Below, piece after piece: positions 49,261-57,480 of a stretch of 64,000 nt of DNA. The notes below the pieces were generated by a model. It was given only the letters and a program-made list of their open reading frames with translations, was not told the origin of the DNA and did no database searches. Each line of letters starts with the position of its first letter. Position 1 is the first letter of the stretch. The DNA comes from Burkholderiales bacterium (GTDB taxonomy: Bacteria > Pseudomonadota > Gammaproteobacteria > Burkholderiales > Burkholderiaceae_C), in assembly GCA_016702555.1 (NCBI GenBank), contig JADJDV010000006.1, forward strand, positions 310,001 through 374,000. Reading direction: 5' to 3'. The position numbers were made by a program, and so were the translations under genes.

Positions 49261-51067
49261 TCTTCAAACCCAGGACTCCTACCAAATCATTGGCATGGCG
49301 GATGGGGGCAGGTCACTCCTACACGATCACTGAGAACGCGGCTGCCGGGTGGGTTCCAGGAGGCCTGATCACCTGCACCCCCAGCACAGGCACTGCGACT
49401 TCTGGCAACGGCAGTGTGACCGCGACGCTGCCCAGCGGCGGATCGCTCACTTGCGCGCTCACCAATACACGGCGATCCCGCACGCTGACGGTCACCAAGG
49501 CCCTTGTCGGCACCGACCCCGGTCAGTTCATCATGTTTGCGGGCGGCATTCCTGGCGCGCCCGGTGGCAACGGTGCAACATCATCCACGACCGTGTACGT
49601 GGGCCAGCCGACTGGCGTTTACGAAGCCGGTTCTCCTGACTCCGGGTCTGTGGCCAATTACAGCGTGGTGACCCGTTGTATTCGTCCGAATTTACCTGGC
49701 AGCTTCGAAGTGACGGGGGGCAGCCCCCTTGAGTTCAACATGCCGAACCATGCGGTGGACTGCACCATCACCAACACGCGCAAGACCTTCGGCGTGACGC
49801 TGACCAAGGCGTGGCGCGGGGGCAAGACCAACGATGTGGCGAACCTGACGATCAGCGGCGACATGGTCACCAGCGCGAACGCGGGCACCTCCACCAACGG
49901 CGGAACGACGACTGACGCCACAGCCACCGCAGCCGCCGGCTCCTCGGTGACGGTCACTGAGGCCTTCGCCAATGCTACTGCGAAGGCCCGCTACACGACC
50001 ACGCTGTCCTGCGTGAAAACATCTGACGGCTCCACCGTGGCGTTCGCCAGTCCGTTCACGATGCCGTCCGATAGCGCAGTGAAATGTACGGTCACCAACG
50101 TGGGTGTCACGGTGAAGAAGGCCCTGGCGACTGGCACGACGACGCCCGTCGTCCCGGGGCAGAACGTGACTTATGACATCACGCTGACGAACCCGGGCAT
50201 GGACGATATCCTGATCCAAGCCGGTTCCATCGGCGAGACCGTGCCCGTGTCGACCACCCATGTCGGTGGGGACGCGTTTACCTGCACGGCAGCCACCGCT
50301 GGCTCGAGTTGCAGCAACACGGCCGACGTCATCGTCCCCGCTGGTGGCTCCACGACACTGAAGTTCACCGTGGTGGTCGACAGCCCGCTTGGCGCGGGCG
50401 TCACCAGCATCGTCAATAAGGTGATCGCGCCGCCGGGCTCGGAGTGCATCGATTGCGAGGTGACGACTACCACCAAAACACCAGCCGTTACCGTGGCCAA
50501 GGCTGCGGCCAGCACTACGCCCATTGGCGGCGGCCAGGCGGCGGTCTTCAACCTGACGGTGACCAACACCGCGGCCGCAACCACCGCAGCTGCGGGCTAC
50601 ACCTTCTACGAGGTGGTGCCCCAGGGCTCGATCTACACCAGCATCAGCAATGGCAGCACCACCTGCGCGCCAGGCGCTGTGGCAGGCATGCTGTGCACGA
50701 TCACGGTGACCAACCCGATCGTCCACGGCACGCCACAAGTGGTGGTCATCACCTTCACTGCAGTCAATCCGTTGCCGGCAGGCATCACACAGATCTTCAA
50801 CGTGGCCACGCAAACTGACACACCTCCACCGGGGTGCTCGGTGAGCGGCGAGATCTGCACCACGCCGCCGACCACCTGCCCGACGGGCGCCAGTTGCGCG
50901 AGCATTCCGACAACGGGTGGTGGCGGCGGTGGGCAGCAGGGCATCGCACCGATCCCGACCACTTCGCCCGAGGGGCTGGCTGCCCTGGCGCTGATGGTGC
51001 TGGGCGCTGCTGGCTACGCTGCGCACCGGCAGCGACGCGGCAGGAAGTAAGCGGGGTAACCCTCACA

Positions 51068-51099
51068 GCCCGCAAGGCCCAAAACCTTGCGGGCTTTTT
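51068..51099 (+). terminator. Intrinsic terminator after DUF11 protein B
   Basis: A perfect ten-base stem (GCCCGCAAGG/CCTTGCGGGC) with a seven-base loop is followed by five T residues. It lies 18 bases past the stop codon and separates this gene from hisH. Confidence 0.88.
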
Positions 51100-51151
51100 C
51101 ATGGGCACGCGCTCCGTACAATCGCCTCCTGGTTTTGAAGGCACGGACGAA

Positions 51152-51814
51152 GTGGCATCCGGCACGGTGGCGGTGGTCGATTACGGCATGGGCAATCTGC
51201 GCTCGGTGGCGCAGGCGGTGATCCATGCCACCAGCGACACGCGGGTGAACGCGGTGATCACCGCCGACCCAGCCGTGGTGCGCGCCGCTGGCCGCGTGGT
51301 GCTGCCGGGCCAGGGCGCCATGGCCGACTGCATGCGCGAGCTGCGCGCCGCCGGGCTGCTGGAGGCGGTGCTGCATGCCGCCGCCACCAAGCCATTGTTC
51401 GGCGTTTGCGTGGGCATGCAGATGCTGCTGGATCACAGCGCCGAAGGCCGCACGGCGGCGGGCACGCCGGGTCTGGGCCTGCTGCCGGGCGAGGTGCTGC
51501 GCTTTGACCTGGCTGGCCGGCGCGCGCCCGATGGCAGCCGCTACAAGGTGCCGCACATGGGCTGGAACCGTGTGTTCCAGCGCCGCGCGCACCCGGTCTG
51601 GGCCGGCGTGCCCGACGGCGAGTGGTTCTACTTCGTGCACAGCTATTACGCGCGCCCGCTTGATCCAGATCACAGTGCCGGCGAGACCGAATACGGCGCG
51701 CGCTTTACCTCGGCGGTGGCGCGCGATAATATTTTTGCCACCCAGTTTCATCCCGAAAAAAGCGCCGACCAGGGTTTGGCGCTGTACCGCAACTTCCTGC
51801 ACTGGAAACCTTGA
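51152..51814 (+). CDS. hisH: Imidazole glycerol phosphate synthase glutaminase subunit
   Basis: A 220-residue class I glutaminase that feeds ammonia to HisF. The catalytic cysteine is in LFGVCVGMQMLLDHS, and the His-Glu pair is in ATQFHPEKSADQGLALYRNF. GTVAVVDYGMGNLRSV starts the domain and LPGQGAMADCM supplies the oxyanion region. The GTG start at 51152 follows GAAGGC; a frame-matching ATG at 51101 lies just beyond the preceding terminator's T-run and is unlikely. Confidence 0.93.
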   Translation: MASGTVAVVDYGMGNLRSVAQAVIHATSDTRVNAVITADPAVVRAAGRVVLPGQGAMADCMRELRAAGLLEAVLHAAATKPLFGVCVGMQMLLDHSAEGRTAAGTPGLGLLPGEVLRFDLAGRRAPDGSRYKVPHMGWNRVFQRRAHPVWAGVPDGEWFYFVHSYYARPLDPDHSAGETEYGARFTSAVARDNIFATQFHPEKSADQGLALYRNFLHWKP

Positions 51815-51825
51815 GGCGGTTCCTG

Positions 51826-51850
51826 CGTTGAGCGCTCGGCGTTCAGCGCG
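51826..51850. repeat. GTTGAGCG-type intergenic repeat (copy 2)
   Basis: CGTTGAGCGCTCGGCGTTCA followed by GCGCG lies in the short hisH-hisA gap. It resembles the sequences at 33221-33305 and 61891-61950. Confidence 0.6.
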
Positions 51851-51887
51851 AAGACAAGACCCCTAGCACAATGCTCCACGCTTCACC

Positions 51888-52613
51888 ATGCTTGTCATTC
51901 CCGCCATCGATTTGAAAGACGGTCATTGCGTGCGCCTGAAACAGGGCGACATGGACCAGGTCACCACCTTCAGCGAAAGCCCCGCCGACATGGCGGAGCA
52001 TTGGCTGGCGCAAGGCGCGCGCCGCCTGCACCTGGTGGATCTGAACGGCGCCTTCGCCGGCAAGCCGCAGAACCTGGCAGCGATCAAGGCCATCCTGGCG
52101 GCGGTCGGCAGCGAGATCCCGGTGCAACTGGGCGGCGGCATCCGCGACCTGGACACCATCGAGCGCTACATCGACGCCGGCCTGCGCTACGTCATCATCG
52201 GCACCGCGGCGGTGAAGAGCCCGGGCTTCCTGAAGGACGCCTGCGCGGCATTTGGCGGCCACATCATCGTGGGGCTGGATGCCAAGGACGGCAAGGTCGC
52301 CACCGACGGCTGGAGCAAGCTGACCGGCCACGAGGTGGTCGACCTTGCAGCCAAATTCCAGGACTGGGGCGTGGAGAGCATCATCTACACCGACATCGGC
52401 CGCGACGGCATGCTGAGCGGCGTCAACATCGACGCCACGGTGAAGCTGGCGCAGGCGCTGACCATTCCGGTGATCGCTTCAGGCGGACTGTCGAACATGG
52501 CCGACATCGAGGCGCTGTGCGCGGCCGAGGAGGCCGGTGTCGAAGGCGTCATCGCCGGCCGTGCCATCTACACCGGCGATCTCGACTTCGCCGCCGCGCA
52601 GGCGCGCGGATGA
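51888..52613 (+). CDS. hisA: ProFAR isomerase
   Basis: A 241-residue TIM-barrel enzyme of histidine synthesis. The first strand MLVIPAIDLKDGHCVRLKQG holds the catalytic Asp; HLVDLNGAFAGKP, QLGGGIRDLDTIERYIDAG, YTDIGRDGMLSGVN with the second catalytic Asp, and IASGGLSNMADIEAL complete the phosphate sites. It follows hisH by 73 bases. hisF is 3.9 kb further on. Confidence 0.97.
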   Translation: MLVIPAIDLKDGHCVRLKQGDMDQVTTFSESPADMAEHWLAQGARRLHLVDLNGAFAGKPQNLAAIKAILAAVGSEIPVQLGGGIRDLDTIERYIDAGLRYVIIGTAAVKSPGFLKDACAAFGGHIIVGLDAKDGKVATDGWSKLTGHEVVDLAAKFQDWGVESIIYTDIGRDGMLSGVNIDATVKLAQALTIPVIASGGLSNMADIEALCAAEEAGVEGVIAGRAIYTGDLDFAAAQARG

Positions 52614-52749
52614 GTTGAGCGGCGTGGGCTGAGCGCGCGGGCGCCGTGTGGGGCAGCCAATCGATTTCATCGGCTCAAGCGGGCCGTCGTCACTTCGCTG
52701 CTGTGCGGGTTTGGGTCAAGCCGAAGGCACCGCTGACCCGAAGACAGCG

Positions 52750-55566
52750 TCAATGATCGTTGCGCCGCCCGTTCAGCCGCCGGCGCGCCAGCGCCAGCAG
52801 AGCCAGGCTCAAGCCAGCCCCACCCCATTCACCCAGCGTGGGAATACCGATGGGCGGCGGCGGATGGTCGTCGTCGGCAACCGTCACCGTGATGCTGGCC
52901 GGCTGCCCCAGAAGGTAGCCGGCGTTTGGCCCCGGCTCGGTCAACCTCAAAACGACATCCACGCTGCCGTCGCCCACGTCTGTGTTCGGCGTGGCCGTGA
53001 TGGTGCACGCCATTGCGCTCGTGGCGCCGGCCGGGATCGTCACCGGCGAGGCGCAATTGCTCAGGGTGTAGCGCAGGTATGGACCGGACGGCGGCGTAAA
53101 CCCAATCGCCAGATTGGCTGGTGCGGTGCCGTTGGACACCCTGGCCGTGCAGTGTGCGACGTTGCTGCTGCCGGGGGAGTCGTACACGACAAGCCGGTCG
53201 CACTCCAATACGATGATCGGCAAATCGTCGTTGACGATGGTCACCTGATCGAGGGTCGATGTCCCCAGCGCATAGCCGGCGTTGGCTGGCGGTGTATCCA
53301 GGCTCACCGCGGCAGTCACGTCGCCGTCGCCGGCCACATCGTTGGCGTTCGCAAGAATGGTGCATGCCAATGCACTGGAGGCGCCGGCCGCGATCTTCAC
53401 CGGCGAACTGCAATTGCTCAGGGCGTAGCGCGGGTTGCCTGACGGGGGCGGGGTGAAAGCAACCGTCAGTTCCGTCGGCGCCACTGCCCCGTCTTCCAGC
53501 GACACGGTACAGTTGGCGGGTCCGTTCTGGCCGGTGGAATCGGTCAGTTGATTCGGCGTGCAGGTCAAGCGAACGTTGGGGATGAACTGATCGACCTGGC
53601 GTCCCTGACTGAATTCAGACGTTACTTTGGCCGTGGTGTCTGTGGCGGTGGCACTGAAGACCAGATCGGCAGTGGGTACGACGTCTGCCGGAAGGGTGCA
53701 ACTGACACTGAAGCCGGCAGCGGCGTTGTCCTCGCCTTCACCGCTCAAGTTGGGGTTGGGCGGCTGCGGGTCTGTTGTGGTGCCAGCGGTACCGCTGCAG
53801 AGGTAGCGCAACCCTTCGCCAAAGCCGCTGGGATCGGCTGCGTCAGGGCTGACGAGGAAAAACTCCAGCGCCGCGCCGGGCCGCGCCCAGCCGGTAAAAG
53901 TCACTTGCCTGCCTCGCAACACCACGCCCGGCGCCGGATCGCTTTTGCGGTGAAAGACCGGCTTGTTCATCAACGCGTTGGGGCCGGTGTCGGTGTCGCC
54001 GTTGTCGTTGGGCGTTACGCCCCAGACGTTGGCACTGGTCAGCAAATCAATGCCCAGTCCGGCGTTGCGGGAAATGCTGTTTTGCGAGATGACGGTGGTG
54101 GTGCCGGCGTTGGCCACGGCGACGCCAGCGTTACCCTGTACCAAGGCCGGCGGGCTAAGGGTGTTGTCGACGACGGTGTTCTGGAAGATGCTGAGGTTGC
54201 GGGCACGGGCAAACAAGCTGCTTAGCAAATCGCCGGCCAAAATGCCGACGGCGTTGCCCTGGACGATATTGCCCGTCGCGCTGGTGTTTTGTCCGGTGAG
54301 GGCTATCCCCACGGCATAGTTGTTTTTCGCGAGGTTATCGCTGACGATACTTGCTTTGGTGGGCGCGGTCTTGTCGCCACCATAGGTGATGCCCATGAGA
54401 TTGCCTGAAACCAGATTGCCGCTCAGGGTCAGGTCGTCCATGATGTTCGCGGCACTTGTGGACGCTACAAGTCCAAAGAAAGAATTTTGCGCTGCCAGCG
54501 TGACGATGCCATTGAGGTAGCCGCTGATGGCGTTGCCGCTGATGACGCAACTTGTGCAGCTTCCGCCGTCGGCCGGCGCATTGGGCAGGCTGCTGCGGCG
54601 CGTCTGATTGATCTCGATGCCGTTGGACCCATTCAGCACGGTGCTGCTGGCCGAAACCAGCGTTGGTTGGCCGCTCAGGTGGTTGCCGGTGATTCTCAGG
54701 CTAGGCGCGGTGGTGTCCTCGATCTCGATGCCGCCACCGCTGGTGGCGGCAAAACCCTGCGCATTGGTTGAACACTTGCTGCGCAAGGTAGACGGCGTCG
54801 ATGGCTGTTCACCGGTGCGTTCGATCCAGTTGTCGGCGAGGGTCAGGTTGAACCCTTTTCCGTTGCCCTGAGACGCTGTGACATCGGTGACATGCCAGGC
54901 ACCGCCACCATCGACGTACACGCCACGCAGATTGGGGTAGGCGATCAGGTTGTTTCGCACCGTCACGCCCACTGTGCCAGCGGTGTTGGTGGTCTTGACG
55001 ATGTGCACGCCGTTGCAGTTGCGGTCATTCAACGCAGGGATGGCTGCGGCGATGTCGGTGGCCGTTTCCAGCAGGCCCACATAGTTGCTTTCAATCACGA
55101 TGCCGGTGTGGTCACCCTGGGTGCGGATGCCGTCGTCAAAGCCGCGGATCGACAGGCTCCTGACCGTGACGTTGTCGGCCTGAATGTTCAGGCCATTGTT
55201 GCCGCCTGCCACGCCAGAGCTGATGGTGAGCACGACGCCCGGCCGTGGAATGGGGGGAAACGCCGCCGCCGGATGGCCCACTGTGGCCCCGGCAGGGATC
55301 ATCGAGGTGCTCGGGTTCGCCCAAGGCGTGGCATCGATCGTCAACCCGGCGCATTTAATCGCCGGCAACGCGGTCGTCAGCGTGATCGTCATCGCGCTGC
55401 TGAAATTGATCGTGTCGGCCTGGCAATTGGCGTTGGCGCTGACGATGGCTGTGCGCAGCGTACCGACGCCAGAGTCCGCGTTGGAACTGACGATGTAAGT
55501 GGCCGCCTGCGCACTCATGGATGCGGCAAGCAGGGCGGCGAGCAGGAGTTTTGAAGACGCGCTCAT
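52750..55566 (-). CDS. Secreted parallel beta-helix protein with Calx-beta-like repeats and IPTL-CTERM tail
   Basis: A 938-residue predicted surface protein transcribed against the his genes. The start MSASSKLLLAALLAASMSAQA is a clean signal peptide, preceded by GAAGAA. Directly after it comes TYIVSSNADSGVGTLRTAIV, the usual beginning of CSLREA-like beta-helix proteins. Residues ~100-560 contain many Asn-rich turns (GNAISGYLNGIV, SGNLVSGNLMGITYGG), a right-handed beta-helix pattern. Residues ~690-900 carry two Calx-beta-like repeats, each with LSNCxSPVxIxAGA and ending TIVNDD or TVADDD. The tail PIGIPTLGEWGGAGLSLALL then RRRLNGRR is a canonical IPTL-CTERM signal. No enzyme motif is seen. Confidence 0.88.
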   Translation of the reverse strand: MSASSKLLLAALLAASMSAQAATYIVSSNADSGVGTLRTAIVSANANCQADTINFSSAMTITLTTALPAIKCAGLTIDATPWANPSTSMIPAGATVGHPAAAFPPIPRPGVVLTISSGVAGGNNGLNIQADNVTVRSLSIRGFDDGIRTQGDHTGIVIESNYVGLLETATDIAAAIPALNDRNCNGVHIVKTTNTAGTVGVTVRNNLIAYPNLRGVYVDGGGAWHVTDVTASQGNGKGFNLTLADNWIERTGEQPSTPSTLRSKCSTNAQGFAATSGGGIEIEDTTAPSLRITGNHLSGQPTLVSASSTVLNGSNGIEINQTRRSSLPNAPADGGSCTSCVISGNAISGYLNGIVTLAAQNSFFGLVASTSAANIMDDLTLSGNLVSGNLMGITYGGDKTAPTKASIVSDNLAKNNYAVGIALTGQNTSATGNIVQGNAVGILAGDLLSSLFARARNLSIFQNTVVDNTLSPPALVQGNAGVAVANAGTTTVISQNSISRNAGLGIDLLTSANVWGVTPNDNGDTDTGPNALMNKPVFHRKSDPAPGVVLRGRQVTFTGWARPGAALEFFLVSPDAADPSGFGEGLRYLCSGTAGTTTDPQPPNPNLSGEGEDNAAAGFSVSCTLPADVVPTADLVFSATATDTTAKVTSEFSQGRQVDQFIPNVRLTCTPNQLTDSTGQNGPANCTVSLEDGAVAPTELTVAFTPPPSGNPRYALSNCSSPVKIAAGASSALACTILANANDVAGDGDVTAAVSLDTPPANAGYALGTSTLDQVTIVNDDLPIIVLECDRLVVYDSPGSSNVAHCTARVSNGTAPANLAIGFTPPSGPYLRYTLSNCASPVTIPAGATSAMACTITATPNTDVGDGSVDVVLRLTEPGPNAGYLLGQPASITVTVADDDHPPPPIGIPTLGEWGGAGLSLALLALARRRLNGRRNDH

Positions 55567-55787
55567 TTGATTCTTCAGCCAACTGATTGAATTACATTTG
55601 TCATTGTTTAACAACTGGCGAGTGCTGACAAACCGTCATCACGGCTGGATTGATTTGACACAAAGATGCTGCGAATATCCCTGTCCACATCGGATGTGCG
55701 TCAATGGCTATCGGCCCTAGCATGTTTGTACTAGGTGAGTGGCAACCGCAGCGGACGTCAAGCGGTATCGGCGCCGCTTGTTGGCCG

Positions 55788-56183
55788 TCAGCGCACCATC
55801 CGCAGCTGCACGCCCAGCGCCGCCTGATCCAGATCGGCCCAGGCGCGGTCGGCGGTGACGGCAGTAGCCTGCATGCCCCGCGCCAGCGCCAGGCAGGCGC
55901 GGTCGCCCAGCGACAGGCCGAGGTCGCGCGTGGCGGCGCGCAGCGCGGCGCAGGCGGTGGCCTGTTCGGCGTCGAAGTCGATGGCTTGGACGTCGATCTG
56001 GCTCAGCACGCGGCGCAGTTGGTCAGGTGCCAGGCCCTTGTCCACCAGCTTGCTGCCGACTTCCGCGATGTTGACGCTGCTGGCGACACATTCATGGTCT
56101 TCGAGCAAGGCGTCCACGATCTCACTGCCGGGTTCGCTTTGCATCAGCGCCAGCAGCGCCGAGGCGTCAAGTACGTGCAGCAT
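55788..56183 (-). CDS. PIN-domain toxin (VapC-like), second system
   Basis: A 131-residue PIN protein. Acidic residues are in LHVLDASALLALMQSEPG, ASSVNIAEVGSKLVDKG and LSLGDRACLALARGMQATAVTADRAW. The sequence differs strongly from the first VapC in this window. It starts two bases after the antitoxin stop. The 221 bases between it and the beta-helix gene hold nothing recognisable. Confidence 0.88.
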   Translation of the reverse strand: MLHVLDASALLALMQSEPGSEIVDALLEDHECVASSVNIAEVGSKLVDKGLAPDQLRRVLSQIDVQAIDFDAEQATACAALRAATRDLGLSLGDRACLALARGMQATAVTADRAWADLDQAALGVQLRMVR

Positions 56184-56185
56184 GC

Positions 56186-56443
56186 TCAGTCGCGCGCGGC
56201 TTCGGCGCGGCGCTCAGCGATGAATTCGTCCACCAGACTCACGTCGTCGGGCACATTCAGGCGTTTCATCAATTGCGCAAAATAGGCCCGTCGCTGCGCG
56301 GTGCGCTGGCTGGCCGAGGTCAGCACCAAGCCGCCATCTTTCACTTCAGCGTAAATTCGGGCGCCGGGCTTGAAGCCCAATTGCTCGCGCAGCGCGGCTG
56401 GAATTAGTACGCGACCATTGTCGGACATGGCAAGTGTTGTCAT
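56186..56443 (-). CDS. AbrB/MazE-type antitoxin of the second system
   Basis: An 85-residue protein with a swapped-hairpin AbrB fold at its N-terminus: LAMSDNGRVLIPAALREQLGFKPGARIYAEVKDGGLVL-type sequence, in which GRVLIPAALREQLG is the hallmark. The C-terminal half (VSLVDEFIAERRAEAARD) is acidic/helical and should bind the toxin. It is transcribed divergently from hisF. Confidence 0.86.
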   Translation of the reverse strand: MTTLAMSDNGRVLIPAALREQLGFKPGARIYAEVKDGGLVLTSASQRTAQRRAYFAQLMKRLNVPDDVSLVDEFIAERRAEAARD

Positions 56444-56464
56444 GATCTGTTCCTGAGTGTTGTT

Positions 56465-56500
56465 TTAAATTTTGTCATAACAAGATAGATTGTCAAAATC
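56465..56500. promoter_or_regulatory. Candidate promoter/operator between vapBC-2 and hisF
   Basis: The 59-base divergent gap is AT-rich. On the minus strand TTGACA (56496-56491) followed after 16 bases by CAAAAT could be a -35/-10 pair for the antitoxin. The segment has ATTTTG and CAAAAT arms around TTGTCATAACAAG, possibly the AbrB-type operator. Confidence 0.45.
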
Positions 56501-56502
56501 AT

Positions 56503-57282
56503 ATGCTTGCCAAACGCATCATCCCCTGCCTGGACGTGACCGGCGGCCGCGTCGTCAAAGGCGTCAATTTCGTCGAACTGCGCGATGCTGGTGACCCGGT
56601 CGAGATCGCGGCGCGTTATAACGAGCAGGGCGCGGACGAACTCACCTTTCTGGACATCACCGCCACCAGCGACGGGCGCGACCTGATCCTGCCGATCATC
56701 GAGGCGGTGGCCTCGCAGGTGTTCATCCCGCTCACCGTGGGCGGTGGTGTGCGCACGGTGGAGGACGTGCGGCGCCTGCTGAACGCGGGGGCGGACAAGA
56801 CCAGCTTCAACTCGGCGGCCATCGCCAATCCGCAGGTGATCTGCGAGGCCTCGGCCCGGTACGGCGCCCAGTGCATCGTGGTGGCCATCGACGCCAAGCG
56901 CCGCGTGGGCGACGAGGTGGCGGCGCGCGGCGAGGGCTGGGACGTGTACAGCCATGGTGGGCGCAAGAACACCGGGATGGACGCGGTGGCATGGGCGCGC
57001 CAGATGGCCGAGTACGGCGCCGGTGAGATCCTGCTGACCAGCATGGACCGCGATGGCACCAAGAGCGGCTTCGATCTGGAACTGACACGTGCGGTGGCCG
57101 AGGCGGTGCCGGTGCCGGTGATTGCCTCGGGCGGCGTCGGCAACCTGGACCACCTGGCCGATGGCATTCAATACGGTCTGGCCGACGCGGTGCTGGCGGC
57201 CAGCATCTTTCATTACGGCGAGTACACGGTCGCGCAGGCCAAGGCCCGCATGGCCGAGCGCGGCATTCCGGTGCGGCTGTAG
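56503..57282 (+). CDS. hisF: Imidazole glycerol phosphate synthase cyclase subunit
   Basis: A 259-residue TIM barrel that uses HisH-derived ammonia. MLAKRIIPCLDVTGGRVVKG holds the catalytic Asp11; LTVGGGVRTVEDVRRLLNAGADKTSFNSAA, LLTSMDRDGTKSGFDLEL (second catalytic Asp) and IASGGVGNLDHLADG are diagnostic. No strong ribosome binding site is visible upstream, where the promoter of the divergent toxin-antitoxin pair lies. After hisF the gap contains two poly-T runs (57375-57381, and 57386-57392). Confidence 0.96.
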   Translation: MLAKRIIPCLDVTGGRVVKGVNFVELRDAGDPVEIAARYNEQGADELTFLDITATSDGRDLILPIIEAVASQVFIPLTVGGGVRTVEDVRRLLNAGADKTSFNSAAIANPQVICEASARYGAQCIVVAIDAKRRVGDEVAARGEGWDVYSHGGRKNTGMDAVAWARQMAEYGAGEILLTSMDRDGTKSGFDLELTRAVAEAVPVPVIASGGVGNLDHLADGIQYGLADAVLAASIFHYGEYTVAQAKARMAERGIPVRL

Positions 57283-57480
57283 GTGCGCCCGCCGGCGGCC
57301 GCCAGCACGGCGCGCGCCGGCCAATGGGTGGCCGCGCTGTGGCAGCCAGGGCGCCGATGACCACCAAGGCGCTGTTTTTTTCGCATTTTTTTGCCCTAAA
57401 TCGGCTTTTGGTGGCGCCAGATGGTGCATCATTGAACGCTTTTTTTCAGCGATTCCGAATTTCCCCCGAAGGAGCCCCGC

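Larger units (their letters stand above)
48052..49315 (+). mobile_element. IS3-family element, IS407-like group
   Basis: A 1,264-bp element with terminal inverted repeats beginning TGACCTGCTCCC (left) and TGACCTGCCCCC (right, reverse complement). It is flanked by the 4-bp direct repeat CTCC (48048-48051 and 49316-49319), the duplication size of the IS407 group. It carries orfA and orfB in the -1 arrangement. The intact orfB and exact duplication suggest recent insertion. Confidence 0.92.
46408..51050 (+). pseudogene. Secreted DUF11-repeat protein B with IPTL-CTERM-like tail, split by an IS3-family element
   Basis: The 5' part is 46408-48051 and the 3' part is 49320-51050; joined with one copy of the 4-bp duplication CTCC they form one frame of 1,124 residues reading TAGS-YTITENAAAGW across the join. 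The start follows GGGAG; a long N-region precedes a hydrophobic stretch ending TDALAA, probably a signal peptide. Middle and C-terminal parts have DUF11-like repeats (GGTTRYSVTVTNRAPGIAEF, VFNLTVTNTAAATT). The last repeat and Cys-rich linker (VNPLPAGITQI, PPGCSVSGEIC, CPTGASCASIPTT) mirror protein A. The tail is PIPTTSPEGLAALALMVLGA, then RQRRGRK, a variant IPTL-CTERM. As it stands the protein would stop inside the IS left end. Confidence 0.87.

Noticed and set aside
57340..57395. A terminator between hisF and gdhA (two poly-T runs)
   Set aside because: Only a five-base GCGCC/GGCGC stem precedes the first T-run; too weak to list as a feature.
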